Assembly (NCBI GenBank): GCA_021813085.1 | Contig: JAKAMA010000185.1 | Span: forward strand, 1-5,565 | Source: Chloroflexota bacterium | GTDB lineage: Bacteria > Chloroflexota > Dehalococcoidia > DSTF01 > JACRBR01 | Direction of reading: 5' to 3' | Length of the DNA: 5,565 nucleotides | Part shown: positions 1 to 5,565 of the stretch, in pieces | Layout: each line of letters begins with the position of its first letter | Numbering within the stretch: position 1 is the stretch's first letter | Position numbers and translations under genes: made by a program | Notes under the pieces: generated by a model | Database searches by the model: none | What the model saw: only the letters and a program-made list of their open reading frames with translations | What the model was told of the DNA's origin: nothing

Positions 1-561
1 GGGCAGCGCGTCGCGCGACGGCACGAGGCGCATGCCGCGGCCGCCGCCGCCGGCCGCCGCCTTGACCATCACAGGAAACCCGATCTTCTCGGCGGCGGCG
101 GCGACGAGCGCGTCGTCGTGCGTGTCCCCGTCGAACCCGGGCAGCACCGGTACGCCGTGCTCGGCCGCGAGCCTGCGCGCGGCCGGCTTGTCGCCGAGGA
201 GCCGCATCGCGTCCGCGGTCGGCCCGACGAACGCGATGCCGGCCGCCGCGCACGCCTCCGCGAGCGCGGGATTCTCCGACAGGAAGCCGTAGCCAGGGTG
301 GACCGCCCCGGCGCCGGTGCGCCGCGCCGCCTCGACGATCGCGGCGACGTCGAGGTAGCTTCTCGCCGCTGCCGCCGGGCCGATGCGGACCGCCTCGTCC
401 GCGCAGCGCACGTGCGGCGCCTCCCGGTCCGCGTCGGAGTAGACCGCGACGGTGCGGATGCCCATCGTCCTGCACGTGCGCATGACGCGCACCGAGATCT
501 CCCCGCGGTTGGCGACGAGCACCGCCCTTAACGTCGCCGCGACGTGTGGTTGGGTTTCCAT
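1..561 (-). CDS. mccA: Biotin carboxylase (alpha) subunit of an acyl-CoA carboxylase, probably methylcrotonyl-CoA carboxylase; N-terminal part, cut by the window edge
   Basis: The reverse strand reads openly for 187 codons from ATG at 561 to the left edge. This is only the N-terminal part of a protein that in complete alpha subunits is roughly 650 residues (biotin carboxylase, linker, biotin carrier domain). Biotin carboxylase hallmarks appear in order: VANRGEI at residues 16-22, [10 protein letters not shown] at 88-97, LLGDK with Lys125, and the ATP-grasp glycine loop [12 protein letters not shown] at 166-177. By family knowledge, Lys125 and Lys167 correspond to the ATP-binding lysines 116 and 159 of E. 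coli AccC. The subunit uses ATP and bicarbonate to carboxylate biotin in the cytoplasm. Its start lies 2 bp after the mccB stop and has no convincing Shine-Dalgarno sequence, so translation is probably coupled to mccB. Biotin carboxylase class is near certain. The methylcrotonyl assignment (liuD in Pseudomonas naming) comes from the neighbours. The biotin-bearing C-terminus is outside the window. Confidence 0.93.
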   Translation of the reverse strand, partial: METQPHVAATLRAVLVANRGEISVRVMRTCRTMGIRTVAVYSDADREAPHVRCADEAVRIGPAAAARSYLDVAAIVEAARRTGAGAVHPGYGFLSENPALAEACAAAGIAFVGPTADAMRLLGDKPAARRLAAEHGVPVLPGFDGDTHDDALVAAAAEKIGFPVMVKAAAGGGGRGMRLVPSRDALP

Positions 562-563
562 GC

Positions 564-2225
564 CTACATGCGAAACACGCCGAAGCGCGTGTCCGGGATC
601 GGTGCGTTGAGCGCCGCGCTGATGCCGAGGCCGAGCGCGGCGCGCGTGTCCAGCGGGTCGATGATGCCGTCGTCCCAGAGCCGCGCGGTGCTGTAGTACG
701 CGCTGCCCTCTGCTTCGTATCGCTCGATCGTCGGCCGCACGAACGCCTCCTGTTCCTCCGCGCTCATCTCGCCCAGACGGGCCGTCCGGCCGCCGCGCGC
801 GCGGAGCTGGTCGAGCCGCACGGTGAGCAGCACGCTTGCCGCCTGCTGTCCGCCCATCACCGAGATCTTGGCGTTTGGCCACATCCACAGGAAGCGCGGA
901 TCGTACGCCCGTCCGCACATCGCGTAGTTGCCCGCGCCGAACGAGCCGCCGATCACGACGGTGAACTTCGGGACGTCCGCGTTGGCGACCGCCATCACCA
1001 TCTTCGCGCCATGCTTGGCGATGCCCTCGGCCTCGTACCGGCGGCCGACCATGAAGCCCGTGATGTTCTGGAGGAAGACGAGCGGGTAGCGCCGCATCGC
1101 GCACAGCTCGATGAAGTGCGCGCCCTTCACGGCGCTCTCCGAGAACAGGATGCCGTTGTTGGCGATGATCCCCGCGGGGTACCCCATGATCCGCGCGAAG
1201 CCGCAGACGAGCGTCGGCCCGTACGCCGCCTTGAACTCGTGGAACCGGCTGCCGTCGACGATCCGCGCGATCACGTCGCGCACCTCGAAGCTCCGCCGCG
1301 CGTCCGAAGGCACGAGCCCGTACAGCTCCGCGGGATCGTACGCCGGCGGCTCGGGCGGCGACACCGCCCAGGGCGCGTGCTTCGCGGATGGCAGCGATGC
1401 GACGATGCTGCGCGTGATCGCCAGCGCGTGCGCGTCGTCACGGGCCAGGTGGTCGGCGACGCCCGACACCTCGGTGTGCACGCGGGCGCCACCCAGGTCC
1501 TCGGCGGAGACCTCCTCGCCCGTCGCCGCCTTCACGAGCGGCGGCCCGCCGAGGAAGATCGTCCCCGATCCCTCGACGATCACCGTCTCGTCGCTCATCG
1601 CCGGCACGTAGGCGCCGCCTGCCGTGCACGAGCCCATGACCACCGCGATCTGCGTGATCCCCTTCGCGGACATCCGCGCCTGGTTGTAGAAGATGCGGCC
1701 GAAGTGCGTGCGATCCGGAAACACATCTGCCTGCAGGGGCAGGAACGCGCCTCCCGAGTCGACGAGGTAGATGCACGGCAGGCGGTTCTGCTCGGCGACC
1801 TCCTGCGCGCGCAGGTGCTTCTTCACCGTCATCGGGTAGTACGTGCCGCCCTTGACCGTCGCGTCGTTCGCGACGACCACCGCCTCGCGCCCGCACACGC
1901 GCCCGACGCCCGTGACGATCCCGGCGGAGGGCGCGTCGCCGTCGTACATCTCGTATGCGGCGAGCGGGCTCAGCTCCAGGAACGCGGTGCCCGCGTCCAC
2001 CAGCCGCTCGACGCGCTCACGGGCGGTCATCTTGCCGCGGGAGCGGTGGCGCGCGACCGCCTCCTCGCCGCCGCCCGCGCGCGCGGCCGCCTCACGGGTC
2101 CGCAGCTCGGCGACGGCCGCGGTCATCTCACGGCGGTTGTGGTCGAACTCGGCGCTGCCGGGGTCGAGTGAGGAAGGGATGACCGGGACGGCCTCGGAGA
2201 AGTCCGGCGTCTCTGGGGCGATCAC
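564..2225 (-). CDS. mccB: Methylcrotonyl-CoA carboxylase carboxyltransferase (beta) subunit
   Basis: This 553-residue protein moves the carboxyl group from carboxybiotin to 3-methylcrotonyl-CoA, making 3-methylglutaconyl-CoA in leucine breakdown. The N-terminal half has SLDPGSAEF (19-27), [19 protein letters not shown] (84-102), [19 protein letters not shown] (120-138), [13 protein letters not shown] (153-165) and the oxyanion segment [16 protein letters not shown] (198-213). The C-terminal half has [16 protein letters not shown] (356-371), the second glycine-rich site [20 protein letters not shown] (426-445) and [13 protein letters not shown] (447-459). The [19 protein letters not shown] type is that of methylcrotonyl/geranyl-CoA carboxylases, not propionyl-CoA carboxylases; the ivd neighbour favours methylcrotonyl. 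The frame stays open far upstream, but GTG at 2225 is chosen because GGAGAG lies 5 nt before it and it keeps the conserved SLDP..F segment. ATG at 2126 would remove that segment. Length is close to the usual 530-540 residues. It is liuB in Pseudomonas naming. Confidence 0.95.
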   Translation of the reverse strand: MIAPETPDFSEAVPVIPSSLDPGSAEFDHNRREMTAAVAELRTREAAARAGGGEEAVARHRSRGKMTARERVERLVDAGTAFLELSPLAAYEMYDGDAPSAGIVTGVGRVCGREAVVVANDATVKGGTYYPMTVKKHLRAQEVAEQNRLPCIYLVDSGGAFLPLQADVFPDRTHFGRIFYNQARMSAKGITQIAVVMGSCTAGGAYVPAMSDETVIVEGSGTIFLGGPPLVKAATGEEVSAEDLGGARVHTEVSGVADHLARDDAHALAITRSIVASLPSAKHAPWAVSPPEPPAYDPAELYGLVPSDARRSFEVRDVIARIVDGSRFHEFKAAYGPTLVCGFARIMGYPAGIIANNGILFSESAVKGAHFIELCAMRRYPLVFLQNITGFMVGRRYEAEGIAKHGAKMVMAVANADVPKFTVVIGGSFGAGNYAMCGRAYDPRFLWMWPNAKISVMGGQQAASVLLTVRLDQLRARGGRTARLGEMSAEEQEAFVRPTIERYEAEGSAYYSTARLWDDGIIDPLDTRAALGLGISAALNAPIPDTRFGVFRM

Positions 2226-2230
2226 GTGTG

Positions 2231-2236
2231 CTCTCC
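2231..2236 (-). promoter_or_regulatory. Shine-Dalgarno of mccB, deciding the GTG start
   Basis: On the reverse strand GGAGAG is followed by 5 nt and then GTG at 2225. It is the only good purine-rich site near the protein's N-terminus, and it selects this GTG out of a much longer open frame. Confidence 0.75.
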
Positions 2237-2252
2237 GGCGATCATCGCGCGA

Positions 2253-2258
2253 ATTGTA
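2253..2258 (-). promoter_or_regulatory. Candidate -10 box for the mccB-mccA operon
   Basis: On the reverse strand TACAAT (5 of 6 matches to TATAAT) lies within GGATACAATT, in one of the few AT-rich patches of the window. It is 27 nt upstream of the GTG and would give a leader of about 20 nt containing the GGAGAG site. No good -35 hexamer is seen at 16-18 bp spacing, so this is a half-supported promoter that may need an activator or another sigma factor. Confidence 0.4.
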
Positions 2259-2266
2259 TCCGTTTT

Positions 2267-2287
2267 CGCCGCCTGGGACGCCGCCTG
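2267..2287 (+). repeat. Pair of 9-bp direct repeats CGCCGCCTG, 12-bp period
   Basis: CGCCGCCTG occurs at 2267-2275 and again at 2279-2287, separated by GGA. The second copy shares its last base with the palindrome. A 12-bp period is not an exact helical turn, and a chance origin in GC-rich DNA is quite possible. Confidence 0.3.
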
Positions 2288-2298
2288 CCGGCGCCGGC
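2287..2298. repeat. Perfect 12-bp palindrome next to the ivd -35 box
   Basis: GCCGGCGCCGGC equals its own reverse complement and ends at the base before the forward -35-like TTGCCC. The position suits an operator, but in DNA this GC-rich such palindromes also occur by chance. Confidence 0.4.
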
Positions 2299-2327
2299 TT
2301 GCCCGTCCGCCGCGCCCCGCGTATACC
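2299..2327 (+). promoter_or_regulatory. Candidate sigma-70-type promoter of ivd, probably giving a leaderless mRNA
   Basis: TTGCCC (2299-2304, 4 of 6 to TTGACA) and TATACC (2322-2327, 4 of 6 to TATAAT) are separated by exactly 17 bp. Only 6 nt lie between the -10 box and the GTG at 2334, so transcription would start at or beside the first base of the start codon. No Shine-Dalgarno precedes this GTG, which agrees with leaderless translation. Inferred from the sequence only. Confidence 0.55.
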
Positions 2328-2333
2328 GACAGC

Positions 2334-3470
2334 GTGACCGCGCTCCTCACCGACGAGCACCGCCTCCTGCGCGACACCGTGCGGTCGTTCGCACGGCGCG
2401 AGCTCGCGCCCATCGCCGCCGAGATCGACCGGGACGACGCCTTCCCGCCGGACCTCTTCCGCCGCCTCGGCGAGCTCGGCGTCCTCGGCGTCACGGTGCC
2501 GCGCGAGTACGGCGGCGCCGGCGCCGACCTCCTCGCCGGCGTGCTCGTCATCGAGCAGCTCGCGCGCGCCTCCGCGTCCGTTGCGCTCTCCTATGGAGCC
2601 CACGCCAACCTCTGCGTGAACAATCTCTTCACCAACGGCAGCGAAGAGCAACGCCGTGCCTACCTGCCTGCCCTCTGCTCCGGCGAGCGCATCGGCGCCC
2701 TCGCGCTGACTGAGCCGGAGGCCGGGTCCGATGCCACCGGCATCACCACCACGGCCGTCGCCGACGGCGACGACTTTGTGCTCAACGGCACCAAGACGTT
2801 CATCACCAATGGCTCCATCGCCGGCGTCTTCGTGCTCTACGCCAAGACCGACCCGGCCCGTGGCGCCCACGGCATCACGGCCTTCATCGTCGAGCGCGAC
2901 TTTCCCGGCTTCTCCGTCTCGCGCACCTTCGACAAGTTCGGGCACCGCGGCTCGCCCACGGCCGAGCTGCGGCTCGATGATTGCCGCGTGCCGCGCCGCA
3001 ACGTGCTGGGCAAGGTCGATGACGGCGTCGCCGTCATGATGCGCGGCCTCGACATCGAGCGCGTGTTTCTCGCCGGCGAGCCGCTCGGCATCGCCGAGGA
3101 GGCGCTGGCGCTGGCGGTCGCGTACGCGAAGGAGCGGCGCCAGTTCGGCCAGCCGATCGGCAGCTTCCAGCTCATCCAGGCGAAGCTCGCGGACATGTAC
3201 ACGCAGGTCGAGGCGGCGCGCGCGCTTGTGTACCAGACCGCCGTCCTCGCCGAGAGCGGCGAAGTGCACAAGGAGGCCGCGGCCGCCATCCTCTTTGCGG
3301 CGGAGATGGCGACGCGCGTCAGCCTCGACGCCATGCAGGTCCACGGCGGCTACGGGTACATGAACGACCTGCCGCTGGGGCGCCTGATCCGCGACGCCAA
3401 GCTCGTCGAAATCGGCGCCGGCACGTCGGAGATCCGCCGCCTGATCATCGGCCGCGAGCTCGTCAAGTAA
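2334..3470 (+). CDS. ivd: Isovaleryl-CoA dehydrogenase
   Basis: This is a 378-residue FAD flavoenzyme of the acyl-CoA dehydrogenase family. It oxidises isovaleryl-CoA to 3-methylcrotonyl-CoA and passes electrons to electron-transfer flavoprotein. The N-terminal helical domain starts at [20 protein letters not shown]. The beta domain holds [13 protein letters not shown] (124-136) and [11 protein letters not shown] (151-161). The C-terminal domain holds [20 protein letters not shown] (268-287) and QVHGGYGYM (335-343). Subfamily evidence is strong: the catalytic glutamate sits in [14 protein letters not shown] (Glu242), as in human isovaleryl-CoA dehydrogenase Glu254, while the position used by most other acyl-CoA dehydrogenases (YEGT) reads GAGT with Ala362 inside [20 protein letters not shown] at 2334 gives a normal N-terminus and follows a promoter-like pair. 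The frame opens earlier at ATG 2226, but those 36 residues are arginine-rich and not family-like. Its product is the substrate of the divergent mcc genes. It is liuA in Pseudomonas naming. Confidence 0.94.
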   Translation: MTALLTDEHRLLRDTVRSFARRELAPIAAEIDRDDAFPPDLFRRLGELGVLGVTVPREYGGAGADLLAGVLVIEQLARASASVALSYGAHANLCVNNLFTNGSEEQRRAYLPALCSGERIGALALTEPEAGSDATGITTTAVADGDDFVLNGTKTFITNGSIAGVFVLYAKTDPARGAHGITAFIVERDFPGFSVSRTFDKFGHRGSPTAELRLDDCRVPRRNVLGKVDDGVAVMMRGLDIERVFLAGEPLGIAEEALALAVAYAKERRQFGQPIGSFQLIQAKLADMYTQVEAARALVYQTAVLAESGEVHKEAAAAILFAAEMATRVSLDAMQVHGGYGYMNDLPLGRLIRDAKLVEIGAGTSEIRRLIIGRELVK

Positions 3471-3471
3471 C

Positions 3472-3502
3472 GCCGCCCCGTGCTATCCCGGCGGCAGCTT
3501 TT
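3472..3502 (+). terminator. Weak candidate intrinsic terminator after ivd
   Basis: Just after the ivd stop, GCCGCC (3472-3477) can pair with GGCGGC (3490-3495) across a 12-nt loop, followed by AGC and TTTT (3499-3502). The stem is short, though all G-C, and the T-tract is only four bases. It overlaps the last codons of the convergent gene. GGCGG at 3490-3494 could instead pair with CCGCC at 3503-3507, so the fold is not unique. Confidence 0.3.
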
Positions 3503-4481
3503 CCGCCCGGGCGATCGGGAAGTAGCGGTGATGGTGCGTGCCGGTCAGCTCGTAGATGGCGGTGCCGGCGCGGCCGTCGTCGGTCCGTACGCGCATCTGG
3601 TGCTGGCCGCCGCCGAAGGGCCCGTACGCCGCGCAGCGCGTGCCTTCGCCATCCACCACCACCGTGCGTCCGCCCTCCAGCACCAGCTCGACGCGCCCCG
3701 CCAGGCCGTGGGTGTCCGTGCCGTCGCGTCCGTAGTCGGCGGGCGTGCCGTCCCTGCCGGTCCAGTGCAGGTCGTGGCGGAAGTCGACGATCGGGGTCGG
3801 TGGGCCGCCGTCGGCCGGCGCGTAGCAGCCGTCCGTGAAGACGCGGGCGCCGTTCGCGTACTCCCAGTGCCAGACGCCGAACATCCCGTCGGGCAGTTGG
3901 ATCGCCAGCCACAGCCACATCGGACAGCGTGCGTGGTCACGGATGCCCCATGAATGGTCGCGCTGCCCCCACCAGTTGTCGATGCGCCGTGTCACGCCCT
4001 GATGGCTGTAGCTGCCCGAATAGCTGCCCGACTGGAAGAAGTGGCTCTGGTCCCAGATGAGCTCGTCGCCCCGCTTCATGGTCCCGCGGCGCAGCCCGTA
4101 CGCCTGCGTGCGCGCCGTGAACGTGATGTCGAAGCCCACCGGCGCGGCCGCCGCGTCCGCCCGCAGCCGCACCGTCCGGTACGGCTCGACGATCTCTACG
4201 GAGATCGGCCCCACCACCGGCGTGTGCGGGTCGTCGCCGTACGGCCGCGTGAAGTGCGCGAAGATCCGTTGCCCGTCGATGAAGCTGAACTCGTGCGAAT
4301 CGAGCATCTCCCGCTGCGGATAGTGGGCCAGCGTCAGGACGATGGCATCGCCGATCCCGTCGCGCGGGTGGATGCCGAAGTAGTAGCTGTCGCGCCAGTG
4401 CTCGTGGCGGACCGCTACGTTCGGCAGCGGCTCCGGGATCTGGTGCACGAACAACTCGTCGGCGGCGGTGAGCCTGGGCAT
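3483..4481 (-). CDS. Conserved protein of unknown function, CrtC/lipocalin-like (possibly DUF7064/DUF7065 type)
   Basis: This 332-residue protein has no recognised enzymatic role. It has no signal peptide or hydrophobic helix, so it is probably cytoplasmic, and it looks beta-rich with many Trp, Tyr, His and Gly residues. Visible segments are HEHWRDSYYFGIHPRDGIGD (26-45), MLDSHEFSFIDGQRIFAHFT (59-78), FFQSGSYSGSYSHQGV (148-163), the striking WWGQRDHSWGIRD (170-182), FGVWHWEYANGARVFTDGCY (201-220) and THHHRYFPIARAE (315-327). The WGQRDHSWG motif recalls carotenoid 1,2-hydratase (CrtC)/AttH-like tandem lipocalin proteins and the DUF7064/DUF7065 families; this is from memory of those motifs and unproven. 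ATG at 4481 is chosen because GGAGGAG lies 6 nt upstream; the in-frame GTG at 4496 would place that site inside the gene. It follows the mutase by 66 bp on the same strand and may be co-transcribed with it. It converges on ivd with 12 bp between stops. Confidence 0.85.
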   Translation of the reverse strand: MPRLTAADELFVHQIPEPLPNVAVRHEHWRDSYYFGIHPRDGIGDAIVLTLAHYPQREMLDSHEFSFIDGQRIFAHFTRPYGDDPHTPVVGPISVEIVEPYRTVRLRADAAAAPVGFDITFTARTQAYGLRRGTMKRGDELIWDQSHFFQSGSYSGSYSHQGVTRRIDNWWGQRDHSWGIRDHARCPMWLWLAIQLPDGMFGVWHWEYANGARVFTDGCYAPADGGPPTPIVDFRHDLHWTGRDGTPADYGRDGTDTHGLAGRVELVLEGGRTVVVDGEGTRCAAYGPFGGGQHQMRVRTDDGRAGTAIYELTGTHHHRYFPIARAEKLPPG

Positions 4482-4487
4482 CGGCGA

Positions 4488-4494
4488 CTCCTCC
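4488..4494 (-). promoter_or_regulatory. Strong Shine-Dalgarno deciding the start at 4481
   Basis: On the reverse strand GGAGGAG is followed by TCGCCG and ATG at 4481. It is the best ribosome binding site in the window and sets the start at MPRLTAADEL rather than the GTG at 4496. The bases just upstream of it form a hairpin. Confidence 0.8.
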
Positions 4495-4517
4495 ACGCAC
4501 GCAGCGGTGCGTCGCTG
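4495..4517 (-). repeat. Two overlapping, mutually exclusive hairpins upstream of the ribosome binding site
   Basis: ACGCAC (4495-4500) can pair with GTGCGT (4507-4512) around a 6-nt loop. Alternatively CAGCG (4502-4506) can pair with CGCTG (4513-4517) around GTGCGT. The first stem ends at the base next to the GGAGGAG site at 4488-4494. The two folds cannot coexist. A regulatory role is speculative, since short GC stems arise often in such DNA. Confidence 0.35.
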
Positions 4518-4528
4518 TTTGCGCTTGT

Positions 4529-4546
4529 ACTGGCAGCCCGGCCAGT
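4529..4546 (-). repeat. 6-bp inverted repeat just after the mutase stop codon
   Basis: ACTGGC (4529-4534) and GCCAGT (4541-4546) flank the 6-nt loop AGCCCG, one base beyond the mutase stop at 4548-4550. On the reverse strand the hairpin is followed by ACAAGCG and not by a T-run, so it is not a standard intrinsic terminator. It could protect or pause an mRNA that continues into the next gene. Confidence 0.35.
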
Positions 4547-4547
4547 C

Positions 4548-5565
4548 CTACAGGACCGCCGACTCCTGGTAGACGCCGAACGCGTCCCGCATCACGTCAC
4601 AGGTCTCGCCGAGCGTTGCGTACGCGCGCACGGCGTCGAGCAGCGGCGGCATGATGTTGATGCCGCCGCGGCATGCGGCCTCGAGCGCGCGCAGGCTGCG
4701 CGTGACCTCGCGCCCGTCGCGCGCCCGGCGCAGGTGCTGGAGCCGCGCCCTGTGCAGCTCCTCGCCGCGCGGATCCATGCGCAGGATCGGGATCTCCAGC
4801 GGCTCCTCGGAGGCGAACCTGTTCACCCCGACGATGCCGCGTGCCCCGGACTCGATGTCCCTCTGGTACCGGTACGCTGACTCGGCGATTTCGCGCTGTG
4901 GATAGCCTGCCGCGATGGCCGGCACCATGCCACCGAACTCGTCGATCCGCCGGATGTAGGCGCGCGCCTCGCCTTCGATCGCGTCCGTCAGCGACTCGAC
5001 ATAAAAACTACCTCCGAGCGGGTCGATCGTGTCCGTCACACCCGTCTCGCAGGCGATCACCTGCTGTGTCCGCAGGGCCAGCGTCGCCGCGTGCTCGCTG
5101 GGCAGGGCCAGCGCCTCGTCGAGGGCGTTGGTGTGGAGCGACTGCGTGCCGCCGAGCACGCCCGCCAGCGCCTGGAGCGCGGTGCGCACGACGTTCACCT
5201 CCGGCTGCTGCGCCGTCAGCGACGCCCCCGACGTCTGCGTGTGGAACCGCATCCGCCACGACCGCGGGTCCTTCGCGCCGAAGCGCTCGCGCATCTCGCG
5301 CGCCCAGATGCGCCGCGCCGCCCGGAACTTCGCGATCTCCTCGAAGAACTCGTTGTGGCAGTTGAAGAAGAACGACAGGCGCGGCGCGAACGCGTCGACG
5401 TGCAGGCCCCGCTCGAGGCAGGCGCGCACGTACTCGAAGCCGTCGGCGAGCGTGAACGCCAGCTCCTGCGCGGCCGTCGCGCCCGCCTCGCGGATGTGGT
5501 AGCCCGAGATGCTCACGGTGTTCCATGCGGGCATCTCGCGGGTGCCGAACTCGACCGTGTCGACG
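4548..5565 (-). CDS. mutA: Methylmalonyl-CoA mutase family large (catalytic) subunit, C-terminal part, cut by the window edge
   Basis: The frame enters at the right edge and gives 338 complete residues before the TAG at 4550-4548; the true start is outside. It belongs to the adenosylcobalamin-dependent acyl-CoA mutases, which isomerise (R)-methylmalonyl-CoA and succinyl-CoA. Typical segments are [20 protein letters not shown] (14-33), [20 protein letters not shown] (60-79), [15 protein letters not shown] (107-121), [18 protein letters not shown] (138-155) and [20 protein letters not shown] (179-198). His108 in HTQTSG corresponds to the catalytic histidine of the family. One small deviation is PEVNVVR (121-127), where I expect an Asn pair. 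The protein ends at YQESAVL with no cobalamin-binding domain and no DxHxxG motif, so it is the separate-subunit form needing a small B12 protein encoded elsewhere. The substrate-determining N-terminal residue (Tyr89 in Propionibacterium mutase, Phe in isobutyryl-CoA mutase) is outside the window, so isobutyryl-CoA or related mutase activity remains possible. Confidence 0.9.
   Translation of the reverse strand, partial: VDTVEFGTREMPAWNTVSISGYHIREAGATAAQELAFTLADGFEYVRACLERGLHVDAFAPRLSFFFNCHNEFFEEIAKFRAARRIWAREMRERFGAKDPRSWRMRFHTQTSGASLTAQQPEVNVVRTALQALAGVLGGTQSLHTNALDEALALPSEHAATLALRTQQVIACETGVTDTIDPLGGSFYVESLTDAIEGEARAYIRRIDEFGGMVPAIAAGYPQREIAESAYRYQRDIESGARGIVGVNRFASEEPLEIPILRMDPRGEELHRARLQHLRRARDGREVTRSLRALEAACRGGINIMPPLLDAVRAYATLGETCDVMRDAFGVYQESAVL

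Larger units (their letters stand above)
2226..2333. promoter_or_regulatory. Divergent control region between mccB and ivd
   Basis: These 108 bp separate the mccB GTG (reverse) from the ivd GTG (forward). They contain the mccB ribosome binding site and a -10-like box on the reverse strand, and a -35/-10 pair on the forward strand. They also hold a perfect palindrome GCCGGCGCCGGC at 2287-2298 and a 9-bp direct repeat CGCCGCCTG at 2267-2275 and 2279-2287. Both divergent genes act in consecutive steps of leucine catabolism, so shared regulation from here is a reasonable inference. No known operator (for example a LiuR site) was recognised. Confidence 0.6.

Noticed and set aside
32..531. Two forward-strand open frames (32-292 and 118-531) opposite the biotin carboxylase fragment
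   Set aside because: Alanine/arginine-rich translations without motifs; the opposite strand encodes unmistakable biotin carboxylase motifs over the whole stretch.
546..2171. A 541-codon forward-strand open frame opposite mccB
   Set aside because: It is Arg/His/Ala-rich with no recognisable domain and lies wholly antisense to a clearly conserved gene; it is a composition artefact.
2226..2333. A 36-residue N-terminal extension of ivd starting at ATG 2226
   Set aside because: The extension is arginine- and proline-rich, is not seen in the family, abuts the mccB start codon and covers the promoter-like elements; the GTG at 2334 gives a normal enzyme N-terminus.
564..3344. A single 926-codon reverse-strand open frame that looks like a fusion of an unknown N-terminal region with the carboxyltransferase
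   Set aside because: The part above 2225 is antisense to ivd and has low-complexity Ala/Gly/Asp/Arg-rich composition without any family motif. The GTG at 2225 has a proper ribosome binding site and gives the normal family length, so the extension reflects scarce stop codons in GC-rich DNA.
4482..4547. A promoter for the uncharacterised gene in the spacer after the mutase (TACAAG on the reverse strand at 4529-4524)
   Set aside because: The -10 match is modest and no -35-like hexamer is seen at suitable spacing; co-transcription with the mutase is the simpler reading.
3954..4880. A 308-codon forward-strand open frame crossing the spacer at 4482-4547
   Set aside because: It is antisense to the ends of two well-supported reverse-strand genes, has no family-like motif, and starts without a convincing ribosome binding site.
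1..5565. Mobile element, CRISPR array, tRNA or toxin-antitoxin content
   Set aside because: No terminal inverted repeats, transposase or integrase motifs, regularly spaced repeats, tRNA-like folds or small paired genes were found; the window is filled by five metabolic or conserved genes of uniform base composition.

Overview
The window is very GC-rich, densely packed bacterial DNA. It holds five protein-coding genes, two of them cut by the window edges, and all belong or plausibly belong to branched-chain acyl-CoA catabolism. The GC-rich third codon positions, GTG starts at two genes, a possible leaderless promoter and a stand-alone mutase large subunit would fit a high-GC Chloroflexota, Actinomycetota or similar soil or aquatic lineage. 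I cannot fix the phylum from this sequence. I see no rRNA, tRNA, CRISPR array, insertion sequence or prophage sequence.

Layout from left to right: (1) positions 1-561, minus strand, the N-terminal 187 residues of a biotin carboxylase subunit (mccA-like), running off the left edge. (2) Positions 564-2225, minus strand, a complete carboxyltransferase beta subunit of the methylcrotonyl-CoA carboxylase type (mccB). It lies upstream of mccA in the same transcript, with only 2 bp between its stop and the mccA start. (3) Positions 2226-2333, a 108-bp divergent control region. (4) Positions 2334-3470, plus strand, an isovaleryl-CoA dehydrogenase (ivd/liuA). (5) Positions 3483-4481, minus strand, a conserved protein of unknown function with a WWGQRDHSWGIRD motif. 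Its end converges on ivd with 12 bp between the stops. (6) Positions 4482-4547, a short intergenic stretch with several small hairpins. (7) Positions 4548-5565, minus strand, the C-terminal 338 residues of a methylmalonyl-CoA-mutase-family large subunit, entering from the right edge and lacking a fused cobalamin-binding domain.

Functionally, Ivd oxidises isovaleryl-CoA (from leucine) to 3-methylcrotonyl-CoA. The MccA/MccB biotin enzyme then carboxylates that to 3-methylglutaconyl-CoA. The divergent arrangement places these two consecutive steps on opposite sides of one shared control region. The mutase probably serves the propionyl-CoA/methylmalonyl-CoA branch (valine, isoleucine, odd-chain acids), although an isobutyryl-CoA-type specificity is not excluded. 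The later leucine-pathway enzymes (methylglutaconyl-CoA hydratase, HMG-CoA lyase) and the B12 subunit of the mutase are not in the window.

I do not see a clearly new multi-gene system. The items most worth a second look are the uncharacterised gene at 3483-4481, the apparently leaderless ivd promoter with an abutting 12-bp palindrome, the alternative hairpins in front of the uncharacterised gene's ribosome binding site, and the separation of the mutase from any B12 subunit.
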